Positions 53,519-61,271 of a stretch of 64,000 nt of DNA are shown here, one piece after another (the first letter of the stretch is position 1; the number at the start of each line of letters is the position of its first letter). A program made the translations under genes and the position numbers. The notes beneath the pieces are model-generated. The model searched no databases. It worked only from the letters and a program-made list of their open reading frames with translations, and was not told where the DNA came from. The DNA comes from Nanobdellota archaeon (lineage in GTDB: Archaea > Nanobdellota > Nanobdellia > Pacearchaeales > GW2011-AR1): the NCBI GenBank assembly GCA_023397215.1, contig JAEWUG010000032.1, forward strand, positions 8,437 through 72,436. Direction: 5' to 3'.

Positions 53519-53932
53519 CTAAACATCTAAAACACAAGTAATCAACCAGAAATTATTTTGTTTTTTTACTTCTAAATCATTGTATGTTATTGCCTTAACT
53601 TTATTATTAATATTGTATTTTTGATTATCGTCTCCTCTGAGAATACATTCTAATTTAAAATTATTCTTATCAATTTTTAAATTATGTATTGTTTCAGTTA
53701 TAAAATTTTGAGAATCTAATAAAAATAAAAATTCTTCGAGAAATTTGTATAAAAGATTTTCAAGATTATTTGATTTGATTTTTATTTTTTTTAATTTATT
53801 AAAACTAATCTTTTTATCTTCTTTTATTATATTTAAAAGGGCATATGCAGAATCTTTAAATGTTTTATTTAAGGTTTTAGATTTAGCTACAAATTTAATA
53901 TCAGCAGTATGTTCTAAAAAAGTATAATTCAT
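53519..53932 (-). CDS. Archease
   Basis: 137-residue RtcB activator that speeds guanylylation. The start MNYTFLEHTADIKFVAKSKT has the conserved metal-binding H-T-A-D, and the end includes KAITYNDLEVKKQNNFWLI, the family H-x-x-x-V-like strand with Tyr for His. It is in line with rtcB, an operon known in many archaea. Confidence 0.93.
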   Translation of the reverse strand: MNYTFLEHTADIKFVAKSKTLNKTFKDSAYALLNIIKEDKKISFNKLKKIKIKSNNLENLLYKFLEEFLFLLDSQNFITETIHNLKIDKNNFKLECILRGDDNQKYNINNKVKAITYNDLEVKKQNNFWLITCVLDV

Positions 53933-53966
53933 AAATAAAAGAAATTTATTTAATTTAAATAATTAG

Positions 53967-54593
53967 TTATTTTAAGACTTTCCCGGTCTCCATATACCAT
54001 AAATATAAATCTAATCTTGCAAGGTCTAATTTTGTTTTTAATGAAATTTCTTTAAGGATATTTTCTATTTCTAAATATTTTCTAGGGGTTAAACTTTTTA
54101 ATTCTGAAATGAGATTATATTTAACTAAAATATTAATTATATGAAAATCAATTATTGCTAAATTTTTGTAACCAATATTCCTTAAAAAATGACTTGCTTC
54201 TTTTAATCCTAAACCTTGAATATTTTTTACAATCCAATTTCTAAGAATTTGTTCATTTTTTTCTAATTTTAATAGTTTAATTAAATCTTTTTTTTTATTT
54301 CGTGCAAGAATAATTCTTTTAGCTCTTTGTTCCCAAAAACGATGTCCATATTCTTTTAATTCTAAAGCTAATTTTTGTTCATTAGAATATAAGAAATCTT
54401 TAGATAAATTATTTTGCATTTCTATAGACTTATCTGCCTTAAAATTTGCTGTTAAAAGACAAAAACATAATTCTGAGAAAATTTTATCTGGACTTTTTAT
54501 TTTTTCAAATTCTGAAATTCTTTGTTCGATTAAACTTTTGATAGAAGATTTTTTTAAAAAATCAATTTTTAAGATTAAATCATTCTTTTTCAT
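53967..54593 (-). CDS. 8-oxoguanine DNA glycosylase/lyase (Ogg2 type)
   Basis: 208 residues, helix-hairpin-helix glycosylase without the eukaryotic N-terminal domain. The HhH segment VKNIQGLGLKEASHFLRNIG holds the catalytic lysine and IIDFHIINILVKY the catalytic aspartate. It removes oxidised guanine. It sits with superoxide reductase and rubrerythrin, so the group deals with oxidative damage; start is one base before the SOR stop region. Confidence 0.92.
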   Translation of the reverse strand: MKKNDLILKIDFLKKSSIKSLIEQRISEFEKIKSPDKIFSELCFCLLTANFKADKSIEMQNNLSKDFLYSNEQKLALELKEYGHRFWEQRAKRIILARNKKKDLIKLLKLEKNEQILRNWIVKNIQGLGLKEASHFLRNIGYKNLAIIDFHIINILVKYNLISELKSLTPRKYLEIENILKEISLKTKLDLARLDLYLWYMETGKVLK

Positions 54594-54594
54594 A

Positions 54595-54987
54595 TTAATT
54601 TAATGTTGTTTCCCAAAGACCATGTAAATTACAATAAGTTCTTATTCTTTCTATATCTACAAGTTTTATATTTGAAACAGAAGTTATTGGTTTTTCATCA
54701 AAATTTAAAGTCCTTCTAATTGTTTTATTTTTTGTTTGTATTTCAATCCATTCAATATGATGTTCATTTGTCATAGGATGTTCTATTTCTCCAACCTGTA
54801 TTTTAATGCTATCATCTTCTTGAGAAATAATGGGTAAATGTTTTTCTTCTAAACCTTGTTCTTGTTTCTTTTCGATTAACAAATCCATTTTTTGACCACA
54901 ACAAACTAATTCTCCAGGTCCTGAATGTAAAACTTCTACGATATTACCACAAACCTTACATTTGTAAATTTCTTTTAATTTTGTCAT
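54595..54987 (-). CDS. Superoxide reductase (desulfoferrodoxin, 2Fe type)
   Basis: 130 residues. The N-terminal desulforedoxin domain has YKCKVCGN and LVCCGQKM. The catalytic domain holds the Fe(His4Cys) ligands: EEKHLP, IEHPMTNEHHIEWIE and RTYCNLHGLW. It converts superoxide to peroxide without making oxygen, an anaerobe's defence. Immediately follows rubrerythrin. Confidence 0.95.
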   Translation of the reverse strand: MTKLKEIYKCKVCGNIVEVLHSGPGELVCCGQKMDLLIEKKQEQGLEEKHLPIISQEDDSIKIQVGEIEHPMTNEHHIEWIEIQTKNKTIRRTLNFDEKPITSVSNIKLVDIERIRTYCNLHGLWETTLN

Positions 54988-55011
54988 TTTTTATTTTTAT
55001 TTTTTTAATTA

Positions 55012-55608
55012 TTAATAATTCTCACACAATAATTCATAATGAGCTCTTGGATGTTTACAAGCAGGACATTCTTCAGGAGCTTGATTACCTTCATGAACAT
55101 ATCCACAATTTCTACATTTCCATCTTACAACAGTATCTTTTTTAAAAACAGAATTTTCCTTAATATTTTTATATATTTTTCTATATCTTTTTTCATGTTC
55201 TTCTTCTACTTCAGCTATTTCCTTAAATGAATCTGCAATCTCTTCAAAACCTTCTTCTCTAGCTATTTTTTCAAATTCAGGATATAATTCTCCCCATTCT
55301 TCTTTTTCTCCGTCTGCAGCAGCTTTCAAATTATCAAGAGTTGTTGAAATTAATCCTGAAGGATATCTTGCTGTAATTTCTAAAGCTTCTCCATTTCCTT
55401 CTTTTAAATATTTAAAAAAAATCTTAGCATGTTCTTTTTCATTATCTGCTGTTTCATTAAAGATAGCTGAAATTTGTTCATAACCTTCTTTTTTTGCAAC
55501 TGATGCAAAATAGGTATATCTATTTCTTGCTTGACTTTCACCAGCAAAAGATTTTAATAAATTTTTTTCTGTTTCACTTCCTTTTAATTCCATATGTATA
55601 GAATCCAC
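55012..55608 (-). CDS. Rubrerythrin
   Basis: 198 residues. A ferritin-like diiron bundle (EKNLLKSFAGESQARNRYTY, DNEKEHAKIFFKYL and EVEEEHEKRYRKIY) is followed by a rubredoxin domain with CRNCGYVHEGNQAPEECPAC split over two CxxC pairs. It reduces peroxide, the product of superoxide reductase downstream. First gene of the oxidative-stress group. Confidence 0.96.
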   Translation of the reverse strand: MDSIHMELKGSETEKNLLKSFAGESQARNRYTYFASVAKKEGYEQISAIFNETADNEKEHAKIFFKYLKEGNGEALEITARYPSGLISTTLDNLKAAADGEKEEWGELYPEFEKIAREEGFEEIADSFKEIAEVEEEHEKRYRKIYKNIKENSVFKKDTVVRWKCRNCGYVHEGNQAPEECPACKHPRAHYELLCENY

Positions 55609-55644
55609 TAAAGGTTTTTATATCTTTTTGTATACTGTATTTTA

Positions 55645-56433
55645 ATGAAAAATATTTCATGTGATCTTATAGGAAACATTGCTATTTTAAACTTTAAAAG
55701 AAATACTTTTTTTTTAAAGAAAAAAATAAATGCATATATTTTACTTAGAAAGAATACAAACATTAAAACAATTTTAGAAAAAAAAGAAAAAATAGAAGGA
55801 ATTTTAAGAATTCCAAAATTAAAATTTTTAGCTGGTAAGAAAGATTATGAAACATATTATAAAGAAAATAATTGTTTATTCAAATTTAATGTAAAAGAAA
55901 CTTATTTCTCTCCTCGTTTGAGTAATGAAAGAAATAGAATTAGTGAAGAAGTATTAAACTTATCTAAAAAAATTAAAAATCCTAGAATTTTAGTTATGTT
56001 TGCAGGAGTATATCCTTATCCAATTGTTCTTGCAAAAAAATTAAAATTGAACAAGATAAAAGCAAAAATTTATGTTAATGAATTAAACAAAAAAGCAAAT
56101 TTTTATGGAAAAGAAAATATTAAATTAAATAAAGTTGATGATTATATTCAAATTTGTGAAGGAGATGCTAAAGATTTACCAAAAAAATTAAATCAAAAAT
56201 TTGATATTATTCTAATGCCTCGTCCTAATTTGGAAGAAACTTTTTTGGATATTTGTTTAAAGTTATCCAAAAAGGGTACAAAAGTATTTTATCATGGATT
56301 TGGTAAAAAAGAAGAGGTTATTAATGAAATTGAAAAAAAATTAAAGGGAAAATATCAAAACTTTGTAATAAGAAAAGCAGGAGATATTGCACCTTATAAA
56401 TATAGGTGGCAAGTTAATTTTAGTATCAAATAA
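55645..56433 (+). CDS. trm5: tRNA (guanine37-N1)-methyltransferase, Trm5 family
   Basis: 262-residue class I methyltransferase. YFSPRLSNERNRISEEVL, the SAM site VMFAGVYPYPIVLAKK (family M-F-A-G-V-G-P-F, with Tyr-Pro-Tyr here), NELNKKANFYGKENIKLN and LMPRPNLEETFL are in order. The end GDIAPYKYRWQVNFSI is the Trm5/Tyw2 signature. It methylates G37 and prevents frameshifting. The catalytic motif N-P-P-Y appears as PRPN, as in some archaeal Trm5. Divergent from rubrerythrin. Confidence 0.88.
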   Translation: MKNISCDLIGNIAILNFKRNTFFLKKKINAYILLRKNTNIKTILEKKEKIEGILRIPKLKFLAGKKDYETYYKENNCLFKFNVKETYFSPRLSNERNRISEEVLNLSKKIKNPRILVMFAGVYPYPIVLAKKLKLNKIKAKIYVNELNKKANFYGKENIKLNKVDDYIQICEGDAKDLPKKLNQKFDIILMPRPNLEETFLDICLKLSKKGTKVFYHGFGKKEEVINEIEKKLKGKYQNFVIRKAGDIAPYKYRWQVNFSIK

Positions 56434-57348
56434 TTAATTTGAATTATGTAAGTATTCATGAATTGCATAAGCTGCAGTTGCTCCTTGTGCTGACGAAGTT
56501 ATTAATTGTTTTAATGGTTCATCAGTAATATCTCCAGCAGCATAAATTCCCGGAAGATTTGTTTGCATTTTTTTGTTTACTTTGATATAGCCGTCTTCAT
56601 TACAATGAACTCCTAATTCTTTTGCTAAATTTGAAGAGGGTATAGAACCAATCTCAATAAAAATTCCATTAGTTTTTATTATTTGTTCTTCTCCTTTTTG
56701 TGTTTTAATCTTTATTGCTTCAACATTTTTATCCCCAATTATTTCTAAAGGAACTGAATTATAAATAACTTTAATATTTTCTTTTAAGTCTATTTTATTT
56801 AAATAAATAGCTTCACATCTTAATTTTTGTTTTCTATAAAGAACAGTTACATTATTTGCAATTTCAGATAAATAAAGTGCTGCTTTTGCAGCAGTATCAT
56901 TACCCCCAATAATGATAGCATCTTTATTTTTGTAAAACATTCCATCACAAGTAACACAATAACTAACTCCTCTCCCAATTAATTCATTCTCTTTTGGAAT
57001 GTTTAATTTTTTGTGTAAAGATCCATTTGCAAAAATAACTGTCTTAGAATTAAAAATATTTTTTTCTGTGAAAACAGAATAGAAATCTTTATTTTTTTCG
57101 ACTTTCTTAACTTCTTCTAGAATAAATTCTGTTCCATATTCTTTTGCATGATTTTGTATATTTATGCTCAATTCCATACCAGAAATACTACTAATTCCTG
57201 GCCAATTTTCAATAATACCAGATTCTAAAGCACAACCTCCACCTGAACTTAATACCAATGTTTTTCTGGCATATCTACTCAAATATAAAGCAGCAGTACT
57301 ACCTGCAGGTCCAGAACCAATTATAATTACATCATAAATTTTATCCAT
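56434..57348 (-). CDS. trxB: Thioredoxin reductase
   Basis: 304 residues, flavoprotein disulfide reductase. FAD site IIGSGPAGSTAALYLSRYA, redox pair YCVTCDGMFY (CxxC), NADPH site AIIIGGNDTAAKAALYLSEI (Asn for the usual Gly-Ser) and GIYAAGDITDEPLKQLITSS. It would reduce thioredoxin or similar carriers, supporting the peroxide/superoxide defence next door. The stop adjoins the convergent trm5 stop. Confidence 0.94.
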   Translation of the reverse strand: MDKIYDVIIIGSGPAGSTAALYLSRYARKTLVLSSGGGCALESGIIENWPGISSISGMELSINIQNHAKEYGTEFILEEVKKVEKNKDFYSVFTEKNIFNSKTVIFANGSLHKKLNIPKENELIGRGVSYCVTCDGMFYKNKDAIIIGGNDTAAKAALYLSEIANNVTVLYRKQKLRCEAIYLNKIDLKENIKVIYNSVPLEIIGDKNVEAIKIKTQKGEEQIIKTNGIFIEIGSIPSSNLAKELGVHCNEDGYIKVNKKMQTNLPGIYAAGDITDEPLKQLITSSAQGATAAYAIHEYLHNSN

Positions 57349-57496
57349 TAAAACTTAAAATTGCAGTACTTTAAATATATTTGTTAAAACTGTAATAAAT
57401 TAGAAAAAAATGAGGATATTTCTTTTTAGAACACTCTTAGTATTATATACATCTAAATACAATATTATTTAAAAATATTCAAGACCAATTTAATAT

Positions 57497-58288
57497 ATGA
57501 TTGAAAAAAAATGTGTTTTATGTGGTATAACAGAAAGAGAAACAACTTTGTATGAAGGTATTTATGATAGAGAAATGATTTTTGTTTGTCAAAATTGTGC
57601 TAGAGAAGAGAGAATTCCTGTGATTAAAAAGCCTTCAATAGAACAATTAAAAGATGCAAATAAATTTTATTCTGTTAGGGAAAGAATGGAAAAAATGTCA
57701 GGTATGAGAAGAATTAGAACAAATATTGGAGAAGACCAACAAATTGTTTTAAGAAATTTGACAAAATTAAGAATGCCTGAACCTAAACAAAAACATGAAG
57801 ATGTTGAAGATAATTATTATTGGGAAATAAATATGGCTAGAAGAAGAAGAAAAATGACTACAAACCAACTTGCAAAAGAGACAGGAATTTCACTGGAAAT
57901 TATTGAAAGTTTAGAAAAAGGTAAACTTCCATTAGAGTTTAAAGAGATATTATCAAAACTAGAAGGATATTTTAATATTAAATTATTAAAACATCATGAT
58001 CCAAAAGTTAATTTTTTTATGAAAGAAAATGAAAATAAAATTTTAGAAGATGTAAAACAAAAAATTAAAGAAGATAGAGAAGAAGTATTTAAGAAAAGAA
58101 AAAGAAAAATATTAAGAAAGATTGAAAATTCTGAAATTGATTTTTCAAAACAAGAAAATTTAGAAAATATTACTTTAAATGATTTAATTGAAATTAAAAG
58201 AAGAAAAGAAAAAGAAGAACAAAAAAAGAAATATGAATCACAAAGAAAAGAGTTGTTTGGAGAAGATTTAGAATTAGATGAAAATTAA
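57497..58288 (+). CDS. Zinc-ribbon/XRE regulator, MBF1-like
   Basis: 263 residues. An N-terminal zinc ribbon (KKCVLCGITERE and FVCQNCAREE) precedes a Cro-type helix-turn-helix at about 118-165: RRRRKMTTNQLAKETGISLE and IIESLEKGKLPLEFKEIL. This order is that of archaeal MBF1 proteins, but the long charged C-terminal coiled coil (about 185-263) is an addition. MBF1 may connect TBP or the ribosome with regulators; exact role in archaea is open. Confidence 0.8.
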   Translation: MIEKKCVLCGITERETTLYEGIYDREMIFVCQNCAREERIPVIKKPSIEQLKDANKFYSVRERMEKMSGMRRIRTNIGEDQQIVLRNLTKLRMPEPKQKHEDVEDNYYWEINMARRRRKMTTNQLAKETGISLEIIESLEKGKLPLEFKEILSKLEGYFNIKLLKHHDPKVNFFMKENENKILEDVKQKIKEDREEVFKKRKRKILRKIENSEIDFSKQENLENITLNDLIEIKRRKEKEEQKKKYESQRKELFGEDLELDEN

Positions 58289-58294
58289 TTTCTT

Positions 58295-58927
58295 TTAACC
58301 AAGGTATCTTATTCTTCCTGGACGAGGTTCATAAATTACACCTTCTTCTAAGAGCCTTTTTATTTCATTATTTATTTTTTCAGGATTTGATTCTGTATTT
58401 AATATTATAGTATCTACATCAATACCGCCTTCAACTTCTGCATCTTTAATTTTATTTAAAATAATATCTTTTAATTCATTTTTATTTGCTAAATCAGGAT
58501 AATTTTCTTTTTCTTTTTGTAATTCTATTTTTCTAACTAAAAGCCAACGAGGATCTGTTTTTTTAATAATTTCTGGTAAGATATAAATTTCAGAGTTCCA
58601 TTCTCTAACATTTCCAACAATTTGTAAAGTATCTCCTTGTAAAACATCTTTAATCAAATTTAAATCATCTCCAAAGACTTTTATTTGAATTTGACCAGAA
58701 GCATCATCTACTGTTAAAGTACCAAATTTTTTTTCATTTTCACTTAAAAATTTATCAATACAATTTGCTAAAAGGTTCACTCTAACTATTTTTTTATCTT
58801 GAAATTCTAAGTGTATAAATTTCCCATCAAGTATAAAAGGTTTTGATTTTAATAAATCTCCAATTTTAATTTTATAAGCTACATTTCTTTTTCTAGATTC
58901 AGTATTTATTGCTTCCATTTTAAACAA
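58295..58927 (-). CDS. RPA-like OB-fold single-strand DNA-binding protein
   Basis: 210 residues. An OB fold at about 45-140 (LTVDDASGQIQIKVFGDDL, GDTLQIVGNVREWNSEIYIL) and a C-terminal winged helix (about 150-210, ending EGVIYEPRPGRIRYLG), the layout of RPA32. Archaeal RPA32-like proteins bind the RPA41 subunit. The start may be the second methionine (MEAINTESRKRN). Convergent with the MBF1-like gene. Confidence 0.85.
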   Translation of the reverse strand: MFKMEAINTESRKRNVAYKIKIGDLLKSKPFILDGKFIHLEFQDKKIVRVNLLANCIDKFLSENEKKFGTLTVDDASGQIQIKVFGDDLNLIKDVLQGDTLQIVGNVREWNSEIYILPEIIKKTDPRWLLVRKIELQKEKENYPDLANKNELKDIILNKIKDAEVEGGIDVDTIILNTESNPEKINNEIKRLLEEGVIYEPRPGRIRYLG

Positions 58928-59007
58928 AAGAAAGAAGTGTTTAAAAGAATTATTGAAATAGAGTTTATTTAGTTAAACTTTAAAAAGTAATTTTGTTTAT
59001 AAATAAG

Positions 59008-59469
59008 ATGAATAAAAGAGGGTTATCACCTATTATTGCAACAGCTATGCTTATTACATTAACACTTGTTTTAGCTTCAATTGTTTTTTTATGGGCTCGT
59101 GGTTTTATTAGTGAACAAATTCAAAAATTTGGACAACCTGTTGAACGACAATGTGATAATATAGAATGGCAAATAAGTTATCATTCTTCAAGTCCAGCAA
59201 ATGCAAGATATTTTGATATTTCAAATTATGGTAATATAAATATAAATAGTGTTAATCTAAAAATTATTTCTGGAAATAATGAAAAATCAGAAAATTATAA
59301 GCTAAAATTGAATAGTGGAGAAGCAGATTCTTTAATTTTAGACACAATTATAGAAGGAAAAGAAGCAGAAAAAGTTATTTTTTATCCTGTTTTGTTAGGA
59401 AGTACTAGTGATGGAACAAGCAAAGGCTTTCCATGCGAGAATCAAGGAAAAGTTATTAATTTTATTTAA
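59008..59469 (+). CDS. Archaeal type IV pilin
   Basis: 153 residues from the ATG at 59008, chosen by the TATA element (ctttaaaaag) about 26 bases upstream over the TTG at 58993. The N terminus MNKRGLSPIIATAMLITLTL is a classical class III signal cut after Gly. One hydrophobic helix is followed by a beta-sandwich domain with two cysteines (QCDNIEW and FPCENQ). It is a single gene away from the pilus ATPase operon but could be a substrate of the same machine. Confidence 0.82.
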   Translation: MNKRGLSPIIATAMLITLTLVLASIVFLWARGFISEQIQKFGQPVERQCDNIEWQISYHSSSPANARYFDISNYGNININSVNLKIISGNNEKSENYKLKLNSGEADSLILDTIIEGKEAEKVIFYPVLLGSTSDGTSKGFPCENQGKVINFI

Positions 59470-59516
59470 ATAAAATCTTTAAAAACTTATTTTATCATTT
59501 ACATTTAGGAGAAAAA

Positions 59517-60539
59517 ATGTTATCTAAAGATAAAATTAATGAATTAAGAGAATTATTAGAAAAAACACAGAATCCTTTGTTTTTTTTTGATAATGATAGT
59601 GATGGATTATGTTCATTCATAATTTTACAAAGAGCTTTAAATAAAGGTAAGGGGATTCCAATTAAGAGTTATCCTGATTTGTCTGAGAAATATGTCAAGA
59701 AGGTTCAAGAATTAAATCCAGACTCAATAATTATTTTAGATAAAGCAGATGTAAATCATAAATTTATAGAAAGTGTGTCTCAACAAAATATTCCAATTAT
59801 TTGGATTGACCATCATAAATCTAATACTTTAGATGAATATATTTCTAAAACCCATTATTTTAATACATACCCTGAAGCTGAACCAGTAACTTATATTGCT
59901 CAAAAGATATATAACAGAAGTCAAGATAGATTCTTTGCAATGATTGGATGTATTTTTGATGTTTATATTCCTGATTTTGCTAAAGAATTTGAGAAACAAT
60001 ATCCAGAATTATTTAATTCAAAATTAGATGCATTTGATGCTTTGCATTTAACAGAAATAGGTAAATTTTCTTTAATGTTAAACTTTGGTTTAATGAATAC
60101 CACAACAAATGTTGTAAAATTGATTAAATATCTTGAAAGAATAAATTCTCCTTATGATTTATTGGAAGAAAATTATTATACAAAAGAATTTCATAAAAGA
60201 TATAATGAATTAAATAAAGAATTAACTAAATTAATTAATAAAGCAAAAATAAAGAATAAAGATGAAAAAATACTTTTTTTTAGTTATGAAGGTCAAAATT
60301 CTATGTCCGGATTACTTGCAAATAAATTATATTTTTTGAATAAAGATAAATTAATTATTGTAGCATATAAAAAACCAGATAAAATAAATTTGTCTATTCG
60401 AGGAAAAAATGCTCTTAAATTCACTAAAAAAATGTTGGAAAAAATAGAAGGTTCTAGTGGTGGAGGGCATGAAAATGCAACTGGAGCTATGATTCCTATA
60501 ACTCAATATGAAAAATTATTAGAATTAATAAAAAATTAA
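59517..60539 (+). CDS. DHH-family phosphoesterase (RecJ/NrnA-like)
   Basis: 340 residues. The DHH domain has FFDNDSDGLCSFIIL and IIWIDHHKSNTLDE with the metal-binding aspartates and histidines; the DHHA1 domain ends with SSGGGHENATGAMIPI. Such archaeal proteins act as single-strand nucleases (GAN, RecJ-like) or degrade small oligonucleotides. The longer middle region (about 150-250) is helical. AGGAG lies five bases before the ATG. Confidence 0.88.
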   Translation: MLSKDKINELRELLEKTQNPLFFFDNDSDGLCSFIILQRALNKGKGIPIKSYPDLSEKYVKKVQELNPDSIIILDKADVNHKFIESVSQQNIPIIWIDHHKSNTLDEYISKTHYFNTYPEAEPVTYIAQKIYNRSQDRFFAMIGCIFDVYIPDFAKEFEKQYPELFNSKLDAFDALHLTEIGKFSLMLNFGLMNTTTNVVKLIKYLERINSPYDLLEENYYTKEFHKRYNELNKELTKLINKAKIKNKDEKILFFSYEGQNSMSGLLANKLYFLNKDKLIIVAYKKPDKINLSIRGKNALKFTKKMLEKIEGSSGGGHENATGAMIPITQYEKLLELIKN

Positions 60540-60541
60540 AA

Positions 60542-60621
60542 CGCCCGCACCCCGAATCGAACGGGGATGCCCAAGGGGCCCGGTTTTCTAGACCGGTGCA
60601 ATACCATTATGCGATGCGGGC
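60542..60621 (-). tRNA. tRNA-Ser with anticodon AGA
   Basis: 80-base class II tRNA read from 60621. Acceptor GCCCGCA pairs fully with TGCGGGC. Anticodon arm CCGGT, loop CTAGAAA, ACCGG (all five pairs good) gives AGA. The long variable arm GCCC-CTT-GGGC and discriminator G both indicate serine. T arm CCCCG, TTCGATT, CGGGG. The loop matches the C-U-N-G-A-A-A pattern of UCN serine tRNAs with A at position 34. No encoded CCA. A34 is not expected in archaea. It is two bases from the convergent DHH gene stop. Confidence 0.93.
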
Positions 60622-60680
60622 TTAATATACAAACAGATAAAATAGTTTTTAAATTTATTTCATTAATTCATTTGTTATAT

Positions 60681-60788
60681 GGCTATGAAAAGGATACGAA
60701 CCCACTGTTCAAACTTTACTCTAAACAAATTTTAAGAAATAAGAAGTTAAGAGCAAAGATTTTCAACCTCCGCTGCTACGGTCGTGGG
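60681..60788 (-). pseudogene. Decayed copy of the neighbouring tRNA
   Basis: On the plus strand GGATACGAACCCAC (60692-60705) is identical to the T-arm side of the tRNA at 60795-60868, preceded by GGCTATG against GGCTCTG. CTCTAAACAA (60719-60728) matches its D arm CTCTAACCAA. The anticodon part between is shortened by 11 bases. Further on, CCTCCGC (60767-60773) and, inverted, GGTCGTGGG (60780-60788) are extra fragments. The cloverleaf is broken, so it cannot be functional. Confidence 0.65.
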
Positions 60789-60794
60789 GGAAAA

Positions 60795-60868
60795 TGGCTC
60801 TGGTGGGATACGAACCCACGACCTCCGCCTCATGAGAGCGGCGCTCTAACCAACTGAGCTACAGAGCC
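60795..60868 (-). tRNA. tRNA with anticodon CAU (probably Met)
   Basis: 74-base cloverleaf read from 60868. Acceptor GGCTCTG with CAGAGCC, D arm GCTC/GAGC, anticodon arm CCGCT, loop CTCATGA, GGCGG, T arm GTGGG, TTCGTAT, CCCAC, discriminator A. The anticodon is CAU: elongator or initiator Met, or Ile2. The usual archaeal initiator begins A-G-C, so elongator Met is favoured. Base 37 is G, whereas t6A37 tRNAs have A, and U31-G39 is a wobble, both slightly odd. Confidence 0.88.
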
Positions 60869-60920
60869 TTGATATAATTTAAGAAGAATAAATATTTAAA
60901 AGTCTTGTTGTTAAGGAAAT

Positions 60921-61241
60921 TTACTTTTGTGGTATTATGTGTATATGAAAATGGTTAATTGTTTGTCCTGCAGAAGGATAGTTATTTTGAACTATTTTAA
61001 TGCCGGTTGCTAAGTTTTGTTTGATAAGGTTTAAACTTTGTTTTTGTATTATATTTAATATTTTATTTGGATATTCTTGTGGTAAATCAAAAATTGTTTG
61101 AAAATGTTTTTTTGGAATTAAAAGGCAATGTCCTTTAGAGATTGGATTAATATCATTAATAATTATAAAGTTTTTATCTTCATAGAGAAAATCAGATTTT
61201 ATTTCTTTATTAATTATTTTACAAAAGATACAATCATTCAT
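60921..61241 (-). CDS. HIT-family nucleotide hydrolase
   Basis: 106 residues. The zinc-like CIFCKIINKEI start and the HIT motif INHFHIHIIPQ (His-x-His-x-His) are clear, with ISKGHCLLIPKKHFQTIFDL between. These enzymes cleave AMP from small adducts. Length is near the family minimum. Confidence 0.93.
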   Translation of the reverse strand: MNDCIFCKIINKEIKSDFLYEDKNFIIINDINPISKGHCLLIPKKHFQTIFDLPQEYPNKILNIIQKQSLNLIKQNLATGIKIVQNNYPSAGQTINHFHIHIIPQK

Positions 61242-61271
61242 AAATGTTATAAATAATTAAAAATTATAAAC

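Noticed and set aside
60567..60857. A 96-codon open frame across this interval on the plus strand
   Set aside because: It lies antisense to tRNA-Ser, the tRNA relic and tRNA(CAU); its C-terminal part is simply the complement of conserved tRNA sequence.
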